From: Saprospiraceae bacterium
GTDB taxonomy: Bacteria; Bacteroidota; Bacteroidia; Chitinophagales; Saprospiraceae
Direction of reading: 5' to 3'
DNA length: 64,000 nucleotides
Assembly: GCA_027080725.1 (NCBI GenBank)
Contig: JALWRC010000073.1
Span: forward strand, 82,333 to 146,332
Part shown: piece after piece, positions 1 to 8,954 of the stretch
Position numbering within the stretch: the first letter of the stretch is position 1
Layout of the letters: each line of letters opens with the position of its first letter
Made by a program: the position numbers and the translations under genes
The notes under the pieces: model-generated
Databases searched by the model: none
What the model was told of the DNA's origin: nothing
Seen by the model: the letters and a program-made list of their open reading frames with translations, nothing else

Positions 1-254
1 TCTTCATTGATTTGATATACGCCTCTTTTGGGTTTAGAAACTAACCCAGCCATACTCAGATAACTCAATGCCCAGCTTATCCTATCTCTAAATATGGGAC
101 CATTTCCGGATTGGTACATTCTTCCTGTCTCCTCATCTGTAAGACCAAAATGAGTGGCTAAAGGTTCTTCGAATTCTCTTAACTTCCTTTCCCGCCCATC
201 ACTTAACAGCTTCAAAGCAGGAATCTGAATTTCATCATAACGTGGAATTGCCAT
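1..254 (-). CDS. mrr: Mrr-type restriction endonuclease, N-terminal part (cut by window edge)
   Basis: The reading frame starts at the ATG at 254-252 and stays open to the window edge, giving about 84 residues. It begins MAIPRYDEIQIPALKLLSDG and contains ELREFEEPLATHFGLTDEE-like text, a 'Q/SGNGPIFRDRISWALSYL' stretch and an ending SMAGLVSKPKRGVYQI. This is the winged-helix N-terminal domain (Mrr_N) of Mrr-family type IV restriction enzymes, which cut modified DNA. The catalytic Mrr_cat domain would lie outside the window, so activity cannot be judged. The downstream neighbour is a long gene-free stretch with inverted repeats, as often seen around defence genes. The identification rests on recognising the sequence pattern; the fold is known for the family, the role is inference. 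Confidence 0.8.
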   Translation of the reverse strand, partial: MAIPRYDEIQIPALKLLSDGRERKLREFEEPLATHFGLTDEETGRMYQSGNGPIFRDRISWALSYLSMAGLVSKPKRGVYQINE

Positions 255-1222
255 AATTCATTTCTTTTTTATAAATAGGTAATGCTGAAATAGAGATTCA
301 ATAACGAAAAAACATGTCTACCTAAAGTATCAACCGTCACCGATAGCACATCAACACATTCTACGATAAAATTTGCAGCCAACACCAAATTATCCTAATC
401 GTCGTTGAATAAGCTAGCTCAAATATACAGCAAAAAAAGGTCCCAATATTACTATCTATTCCCGACATGTGTATTACAAAATGCACATTTTCACAACCTC
501 ACCCCCCATCCCCATCTCCTTCATAACCTGTGACGCCTCGGCGTTATTCAATCTGTTCATTGTCTGAGTATTTATGATGAAGGAGAGGGGGGCTTATGTT
601 TCTCTAACTGTAGGGAATTTCATTAGGGTAATATTCAGTTAGATAAAGAGTGTATCCCCCTTCTCCTTTGGCTATGGATTTACTATAGTACTTGATGTAT
701 TTCAAAGGAGAAGGGGTTAGGGGATGAGGTTGTTTAGACGGGATTCGAGATTAAGAGGGTGTATTCTCTCTTCTGTACCGCTATGGCGGCACAGGCTATA
801 CTACTTAAAACCTGTGAAACCAAAACATGCTAGTGCGTCAGGAACAAAGTTCATCCCGTATTAAGCGCAGCTATTTTTCTATGAATCGAGGCGCTCAAAC
901 GGGAGTTATGCCGTAGCATAATGACGATTTGAGCAACAAAGAGTCAGAGGAAAAGAGCAAGCTTATACTGTATTTATTTTGTTCCTGTAGCACTAGGCTC
1001 ATTAGTGCACTTTGCAATATACACATTCCCGACATACATTATAATTTGAGTTCTAAGGCATTACCTAAGTCCTTCCTCTTGCGTTTCTTTAATATACAGC
1101 TTTGCTTCCTCGCGGCTTTGCGAGCAAAAAACTTCGCTTGACTCTTTGAGAGAATAGATAGCCCCACACTTCCTCCCGATAGTTATGAAATAAGGCATCC
1201 AATATTGTTAGATTTACCCCAT
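255..1222. other. Gene-free stretch with inverted repeats
   Basis: I see no convincing gene in this 968-base region; the short open frames at 929-1141 and 1089-1313 have no recognisable protein character. It does contain C-rich and G-rich inverted segments: an ACAACCTCACCCCCC-like block near 494-508 that is roughly complementary to GGTTAGGGGATGAGGTTGT near 715-733, and an inner perfect pair (656-716, listed separately). Such pairs look like a decayed repeat element rather than a regulatory region of a gene. Confidence 0.5.
657..716. repeat. Inverted repeat CCCCTTCTCCTTTG / CAAAGGAGAAGGGG
   Basis: The arms CCCCTTCTCCTTTG (657-670) and CAAAGGAGAAGGGG (703-716) are perfect 14-base reverse complements separated by 32 bases, with G/C-rich flanks (AGGGGATGAGG) that also pair roughly with 494-513. 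Similar 'CTCACCCC...CTCCTTT' strings recur between genes in many Bacteroidota genomes, so this is probably a copy of a dispersed repeat; whether it is mobile is unknown. Confidence 0.6.
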
Positions 1223-1256
1223 AAAAAAGAGCGTACATGTCGATATGTACGCTCTT
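1223..1256 (-). terminator. Rho-independent terminator of nrdA
   Basis: AAGAGCGTACAT (1227-1238) and ATGTACGCTCTT (1245-1256) form a perfect 12-bp stem with a 6-base loop. On the minus strand the stem is followed by a run of T (complement of 1223-1228), 36 bases past the nrdA stop. Confidence 0.9.
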
Positions 1257-1291
1257 AGAACCTATTAAAAAGTTAGTTGTAGCCGTTGTAA

Positions 1292-3646
1292 CTATGCCCC
1301 ACACATCAAGCACCCGTCGTCATCCAGAGAGCAGGCGGTTCCTACGGGAATCTCCTCCTCTGATTTGACATACTTGCGCTGGTGACTCTCACCGAGGGTA
1401 AACTTGATGGGGTCCACCGCAGACTTTGACCTCAGATAATACATCCCCGTCTTCAATCCCTTCTCCCAACCATAGAAATGCGCGGAGGTCAGCTTTGCAT
1501 ACGTGGGATTCTCCATAAATATATTGAGACTCTGACTCTGACAAATAAATGCCCCCCGGTCTGCCGCCATATCGATGATGGCCTTTTGTTTGATCTCCCA
1601 AACGGTCTTGTGCATGGCCTTAATATGGTCCGGAATCTCCGGGATCTCCTGTATGGACCCGTTGGCTGCCATGAGTTTATCCTTCATCTCCTTATTCCAC
1701 AATCCCAGCTTCACCAAGTCCAACAGCAGATGCTTATTGACCACGACAAATTCTCCCGAGAGGGTGCGTCTATTGTAGATATTGGAAGTATAGGGCTCAA
1801 AACACTCGTTATTGCCCAATATTTGTGAAGTACTCGCCGTAGGCATGGGCGCCAATAGCAGGCTATTGCGCAAACCATGTTTCTTGATTTTAGCCTTCAG
1901 ATCCTTCCAATCCCATCTGTCCGAAGGGGTAACATTCCACAAGTCGTATTGCAGTTGGCCCTGACTGGCCGGAGAGCCTTCGTAGGACGCATAAGTGCCA
2001 TCCCGCTCGGCCATTGCATTGGACTCTGTGACCGCCGCAAAATAAATGGTTTCGAAAATGTCCCGGTTGAGTTGCGCCGCTTCCTTACTGTCGAAGGGAT
2101 ACCCCATCATGATAAAGGCATCGGCGAGGCCCTGCACCCCGATACCTATCGGCCGGTGTCGCATATTAGAATTGCGCGCCTCCGGGATAGGATAATAATT
2201 GATATCGATGACTTTATTGAGGTTGGCGGTCACGACACGGGTGATTTCGTAGAGCTTCTCGAAGTCAAACACCTTGTCTTTTACAAACTTGGGCAGCGAA
2301 ATCGAAGCGAGATTGCAGACCGCCACTTCGTCCGGGCTGGTGTATTCGATAATCTCTGTGCAGAGATTGCTCGAACGGATGGTTCCGAGATTCTTTTGAT
2401 TGGATTTTTTGTTGGCCGCATCCTTATAAAGCATATACGGAGTGCCGGTCTCTATCTGAGAGTCCAGAATCTTAAACCATAGTTCCTGTGCCTTCACCGT
2501 CTTTCGCGCCAACCCTTCCTTTTCATACTTGTGATACAGCGCCTCAAATTCCCCTCCATAGGCCTCATCCAGTCCGGGCGCTTCATTTGGGCAGAACAGG
2601 GACCACTGTCCTGCGTTCTTCACCCGCTCCATAAATAAATCGGGAATCCAGAGGGCATAAAACAAGTCCCTGGCGCGCATCTCTTCCTTGCCGTGATTCT
2701 TCTTCAGTTCGAGAAAATCATAAATATCCGCATGCCAGGGCTCCATATACATCGCAAAGGCGCCTTTCCTCTTTCCTCCCCCTTGGTCGACATAACGAGC
2801 GGTATCATTGTACACTTTAAGCATGGGGACAATCCCGTTGGAGGTGCCTCCGGTCCCTTTGATGTAGCTTCCCTTCGCTCGGATGTTGTGAATGCTAAGT
2901 CCGATGCCCCCGGCTGATTGGGAGATCTTGGCACAACGGGTCAACGTCTCAAATATCCCGGAGATGCTATCGTCCGTCATGGAGAGAAGAAAACAAGAAG
3001 ACAACTGTGGCCGCGGCGTCCCGGCATTAAACAAGGTCGGAGTCGCATGGATAAACCACTTCTCCGAAATCAAATGATAGGTCTTAAAGGCCGCTTCGAG
3101 GTCCTCCCCGTGGATGCCAAGCGCAGTGCGCATGATAAGATGTTGGGGACGCTCGACAATTTTCTTACCGGCACGCATGAGATACGACTTCTCCAGGGTC
3201 TTAAACCCAAAATAATCGAAGGAATAATCCCGGTCGTAGATGATTTCGCTATCGATGATATCCGCATGTGACCGCACCAACTCGATAAAACTATCGCTCA
3301 ACAAATTAGCGCGCTCATTGGTTATGGGGTCGATATAATTATAAAGAATCTCCATGGAACGGGAAAAGGACTTGTCCGTATTTTTGTGGAGATTGGATAT
3401 CGAAATACGCGCCGCCAAAATCGCATAATCCGGATGCTCGGTCGCCAAACTCGCCGCTGTTTCCGCTGCGAGATTGTCCAGCGCCGAAGTCGTAACACCG
3501 TCATACAAGCCCATGATGACCTTTTTGGAAATCTCAATGGGATCGACATAATCGGCATCCAGGCCGTAGCACAATTTGGTAATCCTCGCCGTAATTTTAT
3601 CAAAACTGACGTTTTCTCTTTTGCCCGAACGTTTAACAACTTGCAT
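1292..3646 (-). CDS. nrdA: Ribonucleoside-diphosphate reductase, alpha subunit (class Ia)
   Basis: This 784-residue protein is the large subunit of aerobic ribonucleotide reductase, which reduces ribonucleoside diphosphates to deoxyribonucleotides using the radical made by NrdB. An ATP-cone fills the N-terminus ([17 protein letters not shown]), which implies dATP/ATP allosteric control. The catalytic residues are visible: Cys218 (SSCFL) pairs with the thiyl Cys429, with Asn427 and Glu431 in the signature NLCTE. The substrate-loop text [19 protein letters not shown] follows. The C-terminal swinging thiols are Cys779 and Cys782 (CLMCGA), the pair re-reduced by thioredoxin or glutaredoxin. Length and motif order are normal. 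nrdB lies 118 bases upstream on the same strand, so the two are probably co-transcribed. Confidence 0.98.
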   Translation of the reverse strand: MQVVKRSGKRENVSFDKITARITKLCYGLDADYVDPIEISKKVIMGLYDGVTTSALDNLAAETAASLATEHPDYAILAARISISNLHKNTDKSFSRSMEILYNYIDPITNERANLLSDSFIELVRSHADIIDSEIIYDRDYSFDYFGFKTLEKSYLMRAGKKIVERPQHLIMRTALGIHGEDLEAAFKTYHLISEKWFIHATPTLFNAGTPRPQLSSCFLLSMTDDSISGIFETLTRCAKISQSAGGIGLSIHNIRAKGSYIKGTGGTSNGIVPMLKVYNDTARYVDQGGGKRKGAFAMYMEPWHADIYDFLELKKNHGKEEMRARDLFYALWIPDLFMERVKNAGQWSLFCPNEAPGLDEAYGGEFEALYHKYEKEGLARKTVKAQELWFKILDSQIETGTPYMLYKDAANKKSNQKNLGTIRSSNLCTEIIEYTSPDEVAVCNLASISLPKFVKDKVFDFEKLYEITRVVTANLNKVIDINYYPIPEARNSNMRHRPIGIGVQGLADAFIMMGYPFDSKEAAQLNRDIFETIYFAAVTESNAMAERDGTYASYEGSPASQGQLQYDLWNVTPSDRWDWKDLKAKIKKHGLRNSLLLAPMPTASTSQILGNNECFEPYTSNIYNRRTLSGEFVVVNKHLLLDLVKLGLWNKEMKDKLMAANGSIQEIPEIPDHIKAMHKTVWEIKQKAIIDMAADRGAFICQSQSLNIFMENPTYAKLTSAHFYGWEKGLKTGMYYLRSKSAVDPIKFTLGESHQRKYVKSEEEIPVGTACSLDDDGCLMCGA

Positions 3647-3670
3647 ATACTGATGGGGGTAATTATTTGT

Positions 3671-3681
3671 TATGAAATGGT
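3671..3681 (-). repeat. Copy of the interspersed ACCATTTCATA motif
   Basis: TATGAAATGGT on the plus strand (ACCATTTCATA on the minus strand) lies in the nrdB-nrdA gap, about 25 bases before the nrdA start. Confidence 0.6.
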
Positions 3682-3764
3682 GAAGAGAAAGGCTGCCTTC
3701 AACTACTGCACTATCTGAATACCTTTTTCTCCTACGATAAAAGAACTATGGCAAAGTCGTTGAC

Positions 3765-4742
3765 CTAAAAATCTTCATCCAGTGAAAAGACCTGCTGAGC
3801 ACGGGAGGCATTGACCCCGGACTTCTGATACTCACCGACGCGCTTCTCAAAGAAGTTTGTTTTGCCTTGCAGCGAGATGAGATCCATCCAGGGGAAAGGA
3901 TTCTCAGAACCATAATGCTTGTCATTACCCAAAGAAAGCAATAATCTGTCTGCGACATACTCTATATACTGCTGCATCAGGTCAGCATTCATGCCTATCA
4001 AATTAACAGGCAGTGCAGATGAAACAAACTCTTTTTCAAGCTCCACAGCTCCTGTGATAATCTCCGTAAGATGCTCTTTGGGAAGCTTTCGCTCGATGTG
4101 GTTGTTGTACAAAAGGCATGCAAAATCCGTATGCATCCCTTCATCTCTAGAGATGAGTTCGTTAGAGAATGCCAATCCGGGCATTAACCCGCGTTTCTTC
4201 AACCAGAATATCGAACAAAACGAACCGGAAAAGAAAATGCCTTCCACCGCTGCAAAAGCAATCAACCTTTCCGTAAAGGTGCCGTTACTGATCCACCTCA
4301 ACGCCCAATCCGCCTTCTTCCGAACAAACTCCATGTTGTCGATGGCATGAAAAAGATAATCCTTCTCTTCTTGATCCCGGATATACGTGTCAATCAAGAG
4401 TGAATAGGTCTCCGAATGGATATTCTCCATCATAATCTGAAAGCCGTAAAAAAACTTGGCCTCCGGATACTGTACCGCGGAAACCATATTCTCCGCCAAA
4501 TTTTCATTGACAATACCGTCACTCGCTGCAAAAAATGCCAAAATATGCTTTACAAAATACCGCTCATTCTCAGTGAGCTTGTTTTGCCAATCGGCGATGT
4601 CCTGATGCAGGTCGATCTCCTCCGCCGTCCAAAAGGAGGCTTCTTGCTTTTTATAAAATTCCCATATATCGTTATGTTGAATCGGGAAGATGACGAATCG
4701 ATTGGGATTTTCTCTCAAGATAGGTTCTGTAAAATTGGCCAT
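3765..4742 (-). CDS. nrdB: Ribonucleoside-diphosphate reductase, beta subunit (class Ia)
   Basis: This 325-residue ferritin-like protein carries the diiron-tyrosyl radical that starts catalysis in NrdA. The helix [11 protein letters not shown] near residue 42 and the sequence [10 protein letters not shown] supply the metal ligands Glu106 and His109 and the probable radical tyrosine Tyr113. A second ligand pair sits in EGIFFSGSF and [10 protein letters not shown]. The C-terminus FSLDEDF resembles the tail peptide that docks NrdB on NrdA. Having the tyrosine argues for class Ia rather than the tyrosine-less classes. The gene leads the nrdB-nrdA pair, and a pair of DnaA-box-like sites lies about 120-145 bases upstream. 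Confidence 0.97.
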   Translation of the reverse strand: MANFTEPILRENPNRFVIFPIQHNDIWEFYKKQEASFWTAEEIDLHQDIADWQNKLTENERYFVKHILAFFAASDGIVNENLAENMVSAVQYPEAKFFYGFQIMMENIHSETYSLLIDTYIRDQEEKDYLFHAIDNMEFVRKKADWALRWISNGTFTERLIAFAAVEGIFFSGSFCSIFWLKKRGLMPGLAFSNELISRDEGMHTDFACLLYNNHIERKLPKEHLTEIITGAVELEKEFVSSALPVNLIGMNADLMQQYIEYVADRLLLSLGNDKHYGSENPFPWMDLISLQGKTNFFEKRVGEYQKSGVNASRAQQVFSLDEDF

Positions 4743-5146
4743 ATGCTCCTTTTGCAGGTTAATAAATACTTTTTTATAAGCTTTGTGTACATACGATACG
4801 CCTACTACAACATTTCATATTACGGTGCAAAATAAATTAAATTTTATCTTAATATAAGTAAAAGTTATACACATCCTGTGGATAACTCGCTTCCCTCCCC
4901 TAAATACATAGGAATAATTTTAATATATTATTTTTTCTAATATGAAACCGTGGACTTTTCTCCACAGCATGCCCTCTTTTCAGATGCCGGAAGACCCTGT
5001 CAGCGACAATGCCCCACCATCGGATAATGAAGGAAAAACATCTTTGGGAGTTCATACAAACCCTGCACATGGCTGTCAAGCGTACAGAGTTACAAAACGG
5101 GCATCCCCACAGGCACTACTTATCAGCAGGCTACCATATAGCACCA
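4743..5146. other. nrdB upstream region, AT-rich, with DnaA-box pair
   Basis: This 404-base gap between nrdB and the OmpA-like gene has no credible gene (a 103-residue open frame at 4942-5253 runs into the OmpA gene antisense and looks random). It holds the DnaA-box pair at 4865-4885, a very AT-rich run at about 4900-4940, and a short hairpin GTGGA/TCCAC near 4950-4965. Confidence 0.5.
4865..4885. promoter_or_regulatory. Facing DnaA boxes upstream of nrdB
   Basis: TTATACACA (4865-4873, one mismatch) and TGTGGATAA (4877-4885, the perfect reverse complement of TTATCCACA) face each other with three bases between. They lie 123-143 bases upstream of nrdB and next to an AT-rich run. DnaA control of nrd operons is established in Escherichia coli; here it is inferred from the sites. 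Confidence 0.6.
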
Positions 5147-7144
5147 CTAACGGACAATCCGTACGGCACCTTCTCTTCCTTGGAGGCCAAGGCCCTCTGA
5201 CTCTGATCGAACAATACGTCCGGAATCAATATGACGAATCTCCATATATTTAGCAATCGCACGTATGCGTTTATTTGCCAGCCGGACATTGTACCGGGGA
5301 TACCTATATTCGTTGGCCGATGCACTTACCACAACCCTCACATCAGGGTGCTCTTTCAACATGCTCACCACTCGATCAAGAATATGAATATGTACAGGGT
5401 CCAGCGCCCCGACCTTATTTCGAAATACAAAATGCACTTCCTCGCCTGCCGGCCCCTCATCACCTCCCATAGATCCAAATTCCTGTGCATTGCCGGTGGG
5501 CTCTACTTCCCGGGTGTTGGACGAAGGGGAACCCACCTGATGCGATAGTACCATTTCATGCGAAGTCTCTCCCTGTCGCGCAGGCACCTCCACCCTCTTC
5601 TTCACCGTGTCATAGACCACAACCTTCTTTACCAAGGTATCGACGATGATGATTTGCTTATGTATGGTATCCATTCGAACCATCGGTTGCGTTTGAATTT
5701 TGCTATCAGATGGTGTGGGAAGTACAGGTTTGACCTCAGATTTCTTCACTTTGGCATCCTGTTCTTGTGTTGCTGCAGGCGCCCGGGTCTCAGCATGAGA
5801 GGGGTCTTCTTTTTCACTCATACTTGGTTGATTGACCTTACCATTGTGTAACATATGGTCGTGAGGCAATTGGTCAGGTTTCTTTTCGTCACTTTCAGAG
5901 TTGGCCAGGGCCGTCTCCTGATCCGGCATTTCAGGACATCCGTGGTTAAATACCGAACCGGCCAAATGGGGACATTTATCTTTAGAATTGGGAACGCCAT
6001 CCCCGTCACTATCGACTTCGGGGCATCCATGGTTAGAAGCAACCCCTGCCAACTCCGGACATCCATCCTCAGCGTCAGGGATTCCATCATTGTCTTTGTC
6101 CTTAACATGTGTTGACTGTTCATCTTTTGCTATTCCTGAAGAAACATCCTTTTTTGTTTGGTCGTGGATATCTTCTGTAGTATTCTCGGTATTTGCTTCT
6201 CCTTGTTGATGAACTACGATAGCTTCTTGAGGACAACCATTGTTGGAGGGCGAACCTGCTTTTTCCGGACAAAAATCGAGATGATCAGGCACGCCATCCC
6301 CATCGGTATCGGCGGCCTTCATCGCAAGTTCGCTATCATTTTCCTCGGTTTGCTTTTTATTTGTATCGGCCTCCAATGGCATAAGAGGGCAGCCTCCATT
6401 CGCTTGAATTCCGGCGACCTCAGGGCATTTATCCTCCGGATCAGGAATCAAATCCCCGTCCGTATCGGGACACCCGTCAAAGGCCGCCAACCCGGCTAGC
6501 TCCGGGCAGTGATCCTCCCCATCCGGCACTCCATCGGCATCTCTATCCATAGCAATTTTTACCGGCACCGGAATGACTTTTCTGGGAATACCTGTACCAA
6601 GGATATACTTTAGCCCCACACCATAGGTAAAATGCCCGCGGTTGATACCTATATTCCGGGCATATGAGGTGTACACATCTGCGAATAAACGCTTGTACAA
6701 TTTGACATTAACACCGATACCAAGCGGTATCTTAGGAAGCAGCCCTTCTCCGTTAGGATCATTGAGCACATAATACCCTCCTACCCCGGCCCAAAGGTAA
6801 GGACTTACCCACCGGGCGTGATTCTGCACCTCGAGCTTTACCGCCAAGTCGCCATCAAAAAACCAATATTTGGTTCCGGGGTCTTTCGACTTCCCAAAAC
6901 CAAACTGTCCCACATGAACAGGGATATAGTAGGACAAAAAGGGCGTGATCTGCTTAGAATACCCCAGACCAATAGCGTCGGGAAAGGAAAGTTCCGGATT
7001 CATGGGATTCCATTCCAAAAGCTCCCGTTTGAAATCGTAGGTAGACGCATGAAGCGAATATTCGACATACTGTGCTTGAGTTGTCCCAACAAACACCAGC
7101 GTCATGATCCATGCGCAAAGGACAGTAATCGGTTTTCTTTGCAT
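5147..7144 (-). CDS. OmpA-like outer-membrane protein with thrombospondin type 3 calcium repeats
   Basis: A 665-residue protein starting with a signal peptide (MQRKPITVLCAWIMTLVFVGTTQAQ, spread over its first 25 residues). Residues 26 to about 195 look like an outer-membrane beta-barrel (alternating aromatic strands, YNxRF-type turns). Five acidic Asp-x-Asp repeats ending in CPELAG-like text follow (for example DTDGDGVPDHLDFCPE), typical of thrombospondin type 3 calcium-binding repeats used as rigid spacers. After a low-complexity Glu/Lys/Pro linker comes a C-terminal OmpA-type domain from about 565. That domain is divergent: the usual Asp and the NxxLSxxRA helix are replaced by ANEYRYPRYNVRLANKR, so peptidoglycan binding may be weakened. 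The gene stands alone between nrdB and nosY. Confidence 0.85.
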   Translation of the reverse strand: MQRKPITVLCAWIMTLVFVGTTQAQYVEYSLHASTYDFKRELLEWNPMNPELSFPDAIGLGYSKQITPFLSYYIPVHVGQFGFGKSKDPGTKYWFFDGDLAVKLEVQNHARWVSPYLWAGVGGYYVLNDPNGEGLLPKIPLGIGVNVKLYKRLFADVYTSYARNIGINRGHFTYGVGLKYILGTGIPRKVIPVPVKIAMDRDADGVPDGEDHCPELAGLAAFDGCPDTDGDLIPDPEDKCPEVAGIQANGGCPLMPLEADTNKKQTEENDSELAMKAADTDGDGVPDHLDFCPEKAGSPSNNGCPQEAIVVHQQGEANTENTTEDIHDQTKKDVSSGIAKDEQSTHVKDKDNDGIPDAEDGCPELAGVASNHGCPEVDSDGDGVPNSKDKCPHLAGSVFNHGCPEMPDQETALANSESDEKKPDQLPHDHMLHNGKVNQPSMSEKEDPSHAETRAPAATQEQDAKVKKSEVKPVLPTPSDSKIQTQPMVRMDTIHKQIIIVDTLVKKVVVYDTVKKRVEVPARQGETSHEMVLSHQVGSPSSNTREVEPTGNAQEFGSMGGDEGPAGEEVHFVFRNKVGALDPVHIHILDRVVSMLKEHPDVRVVVSASANEYRYPRYNVRLANKRIRAIAKYMEIRHIDSGRIVRSESEGLGLQGREGAVRIVR

Positions 7145-7457
7145 AGCTCAAGGTTGAATGTAGGTGTAAAGATACGACCCAACACTTGGTAATACAACAA
7201 TGTTGCCAATATTATACTTGTGATTCTCATCCTTCAACAATTCGTGACAAAGCGCCTCTTTTGAAATCATTTAAGCCCCGATTCCACAGGCAGTATGTTG
7301 ATCATTCAAAGCACCTTAGGATTGATAAACCTTTCACAAAAGAATATGCTATGGTGAAAACTTCAATTCTTTTGTCATTTCTCCTACTGTCCACCATTTC
7401 ATACCTGAAAAAGATGGAGATGCCCCACCTCGATCCAACAATGGGTTGGAGCATATG
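7145..7457. other. Gap between nosY and the OmpA-like gene
   Basis: A 313-base region with one copy of the interspersed motif. A plus-strand open frame from 7351 begins like a signal peptide (MVKTSILLSFLLLS) but then runs antisense into nosY with unconvincing sequence, so I do not call it a gene. Confidence 0.4.
7393..7405 (+). repeat. Copy of the interspersed ACCATTTCATACC motif
   Basis: Exact 13-base copy on the plus strand, downstream of nosY and upstream of the OmpA-like gene (both minus strand). Confidence 0.7.
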
Positions 7458-8240
7458 TCAGAAATCCTTCTTGCCTGACAATCGGAGGATGCGCCATACG
7501 GGGAGAACGACCCATAGCCCCAAGACCAGCATGGAGACCAGCATCCCTCTCGAGGTGCCGAAAAACTTTTGGAAGACGGCCCCGGTGTAGCCCAGCAAGG
7601 CGGAGATGTCGAGTTTTAGCAAGATGAGGACGCGCGACAGGTCGATGGGATTGAACATCATAGAGAAAAGGGCGAATTTGTCGAGCGGGTAATCCCGAAA
7701 GTTCATCATCAGGAGCAATATTACGCCGTCATACACCACGGCCATAAAGAGCCACAAGAGAATCGCAAAGCCGAAGCCCTTGATTTTGTCATTGAAACTG
7801 AGGGCGATATTATAGGCCAGGGCGACAAAGATGAAGGTCAAAAAACTCCCGGTAATTAGCAGCGAAGTGAAGTCCCAGATGGCGGAAGAACGCGTCACTC
7901 CGTATGCCACAAACGGGATGCCCAGGCCGATGACTAAACTCAGCGATAGAGACAGTGATACTCCGAGGTACTGCCCGATAAAAATGGTACTGCGCTTGAG
8001 CGGTTGGGCGAGCAAAAGCTCGGTAAATTCCCTTGAGCTGTAGTAATACATCACCCCGAATATCGTCCCGATCAATGGGGTCAGCACGATAATCACATTG
8101 AGTAGGGTGATGACCGCTTTGCTGATGTCGTTGTTGAGAAAGAAGAGGACGAATCCCAACAAGAGATAAAAGGCAAAGTAGATGTAAGACCACCGGCTTC
8201 GCATCAAATCATAAAAACTGTACTTGAGTATCTTTAACAT
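7458..8240 (-). CDS. nosY: NosY, ABC-2 type membrane permease of the nitrous oxide reductase maturation system
   Basis: A 260-residue integral membrane protein with about six hydrophobic segments and an ABC-2 permease pattern (YSFYDLMRSRWSYIYFAFYLL at the N-terminus; SREFTELLLAQPLKR after the second segment). In known nos systems NosF and NosY form an ABC transporter acting with NosD to build the CuZ centre of NosZ, probably by supplying a sulfur species or copper. It is the last gene of the nos cluster, three bases after nosF, so translation is probably coupled. Confidence 0.92.
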   Translation of the reverse strand: MLKILKYSFYDLMRSRWSYIYFAFYLLLGFVLFFLNNDISKAVITLLNVIIVLTPLIGTIFGVMYYYSSREFTELLLAQPLKRSTIFIGQYLGVSLSLSLSLVIGLGIPFVAYGVTRSSAIWDFTSLLITGSFLTFIFVALAYNIALSFNDKIKGFGFAILLWLFMAVVYDGVILLLMMNFRDYPLDKFALFSMMFNPIDLSRVLILLKLDISALLGYTGAVFQKFFGTSRGMLVSMLVLGLWVVLPVWRILRLSGKKDF

Positions 8241-8243
8241 AAT

Positions 8244-8954
8244 CTATGCTTCGTATTCTTTCTTTAATATCTCGGCGATGGCCCGTTCCAGATTGCTCTG
8301 ACCCGTTTGTTCTTCCAAGGCTTTGACCGTTCCGTTAAAATAGATATTGCCGTCGAGCAGAAAAACGACCCGGTCGGCGATCTCTTCCACCAGGTTCATG
8401 ATATGGGTGGTAATGAGGAGGGTTTTGCCCCGCTCTTTCTCCTGTTGGATGAGCTGCTTGAGATAAATCAGGGCGACAGGATCCAAGCCTGTCGTAGGCT
8501 CATCCAGTATAATCAAGGGACTGTCAAACATGAAGGTAAGGACGATGTTGACCTTCTGTCGCGTACCTCCGGACAAGTTGCCCAAGCGCTTATCGAGAAA
8601 AGGAGTGAGCCCAAACATTTGGATTAACGGCTGGTCCAGCCGGGTCTCTTGTCGCAAGTTTTTGATCATATTGATGAGTTCGATGACCCTGAGATTTTGC
8701 GGAAAATTGGCGATTTGTGGCATATAGGATATCTTGTTGCGGTAATCCCATTGGCCCAAAACGTGATGGCCATCGATCGAGATGTCTCCCTTTTGGGGGA
8801 TGACCATGCCGAGTATGCTTTTAATCAACGTGGTCTTGCCCGAGCCATTGGGACCCAAGATAGCAAAGATACCCGGCTCATCAATGGTCAGGTCTAGCCC
8901 TTGAAGGACTTTTACCGATCCAAATCTCTTATATAAATCCTTTATTATTACCAT
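8244..8954 (-). CDS. nosF: NosF, ABC transporter ATPase for N2O reductase maturation
   Basis: A 236-residue ABC ATPase. The Walker A motif GPNGSGKTT sits near residue 34, the Q-loop in SYMPQIANFPQ, the signature LSGGTRQKV near 125, Walker B LIILDEPTTGLDP near 150 and the H-loop in LLITTHIM. The start ATG lies inside the end of nosD (7-base overlap) and nosY follows after three bases, so D-F-Y form a tight unit. It powers NosY; this follows from family knowledge and gene order. Confidence 0.95.
   Translation of the reverse strand: MVIIKDLYKRFGSVKVLQGLDLTIDEPGIFAILGPNGSGKTTLIKSILGMVIPQKGDISIDGHHVLGQWDYRNKISYMPQIANFPQNLRVIELINMIKNLRQETRLDQPLIQMFGLTPFLDKRLGNLSGGTRQKVNIVLTFMFDSPLIILDEPTTGLDPVALIYLKQLIQQEKERGKTLLITTHIMNLVEEIADRVVFLLDGNIYFNGTVKALEEQTGQSNLERAIAEILKKEYEA

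Noticed and set aside
929..1313. Two short genes near the left end
   Set aside because: Low-complexity, Cys- and Leu-rich translations without family features; one runs through the nrdA terminator and into nrdA antisense.
4865..4885. Chromosome replication origin
   Set aside because: Only two DnaA boxes are visible and dnaA, dnaN or gidA are not near; control of nrdB is a simpler explanation.
4942..5253. 103-residue gene between nrdB and the OmpA-like gene
   Set aside because: It overlaps the end of the OmpA-like gene on the other strand, has no recognisable motif and unusual composition.
7186..7590. Small exported protein on the plus strand
   Set aside because: The signal-like start at 7351 is followed by sequence that is antisense to nosY, with no protein character.
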